A stretch of 64,000 nucleotides of DNA from Methylotenera sp. (GTDB lineage: Bacteria; Pseudomonadota; Gammaproteobacteria; Burkholderiales; Methylophilaceae), in contig JAUXNQ010000012.1 in assembly GCA_030682715.1 (NCBI GenBank), forward strand, positions 1 to 64,000. The letters are read 5' to 3'. The position numbers and the translations under genes are program-made. Positions 63,569 through 64,000 of the stretch are shown here, in pieces (within the stretch, counting starts at the first letter, position 1; the number at the start of each line of letters is the position of its first letter). Below the pieces are notes generated by a model. That model had not been told where the DNA came from. It did no database searches and saw nothing but the letters and a program-made list of their open reading frames with translations.

Positions 63569-64000
63569 ATGACTTATTGTGTCGGTTTATTACTGAAACA
63601 AGGATTAGTGTTTGCTTCTGATACGCGTACTAATGCAGGCGTGGATCAAGTGTCTTCTACGCCTAAGATGCATATTTTTGAGCTTAAAAATGAGCGTGTT
63701 ATTGTATTGTTAACAGCTGGTAATCTTGCGATTACACAATCTGTTGTGAATGCACTTAAAGCTAACGTTGAAAAAAATGAGGATGATAGTAAGCACTTAC
63801 ATAATGTCGATAGCTTGTTTGATGCGGTAGGGTTGGTAGGCGCGGAGCTAAGGGCGGCTTTTGAGCGTGATGGTGAGCACTTTAAAAATCATAATATTGA
63901 GTTTAATGCCAGTATTCTAGTTGGTGGCCAAATTAAAGGTGAAAAGCCACGTTTATTCAATGTGTACGCCGCGGGTAATTTTATTGAGACTACACAAGAA
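63569..64000 (+). CDS. Anbu-type (bacterial proteasome-related) peptidase, 5' part, truncated by window end
   Basis: ATG at 63569 stays open to 64000: MTYCVGLLLKQGLVFASDTRTNAGVDQVSSTPKMHIFELKNERVIVLLTAGNLAITQSVV; N-terminal Thr after Met and NTN-hydrolase pattern. Missing from ORF track because no stop falls in the window. Confidence 0.88.
   Translation, partial: MTYCVGLLLKQGLVFASDTRTNAGVDQVSSTPKMHIFELKNERVIVLLTAGNLAITQSVVNALKANVEKNEDDSKHLHNVDSLFDAVGLVGAELRAAFERDGEHFKNHNIEFNASILVGGQIKGEKPRLFNVYAAGNFIETTQE

Overview
This 64 kb window reads as chromosomal DNA of a betaproteobacterium. Gene content and order (gnd, prmA-accC-accB-aroQ, dsbD/cutA, hemC-hemD-hemX-hemY, LytTR/LytS pair-argH, rph-rdgB-hemW, yicC) suggest a Methylophilaceae-like organism; that placement is inference. 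The first ~27 kb is unusually rich in c-di-GMP signalling: five GGDEF+EAL proteins, a pseudokinase-HDOD-GAF protein, and a c-di-GMP-I (GEMM-I) riboswitch-like leader. The leader precedes an apparent operon of globin-coupled histidine kinase, CheY/Rcp1-like regulator, REC-GGDEF-(degenerate EAL) and REC-PAS-GGDEF-EAL. The globin domain has Tyr where the proximal heme His is expected. The right end holds a cpATP-grasp / alpha-E / transglutaminase cluster followed by a large VOC/HPPD-like protein and the 5' part of an Anbu-type proteasome-like subunit, which runs off the window and is missing from the ORF track. Other notable items: an ammonium transporter gene broken by three frameshifts, a hemW gene with no ATG/GTG/TTG upstream of its first cluster cysteine, a BLUF protein with a C-terminal membrane anchor, a truncated HemY, and a frameshifted polysaccharide deacetylase-like gene. 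No tRNA, rRNA or CRISPR array was recognised. Mobile DNA is limited to an IS5-like transposase 3' fragment at the left edge. All family calls were made by eye from motifs; no database search was run.
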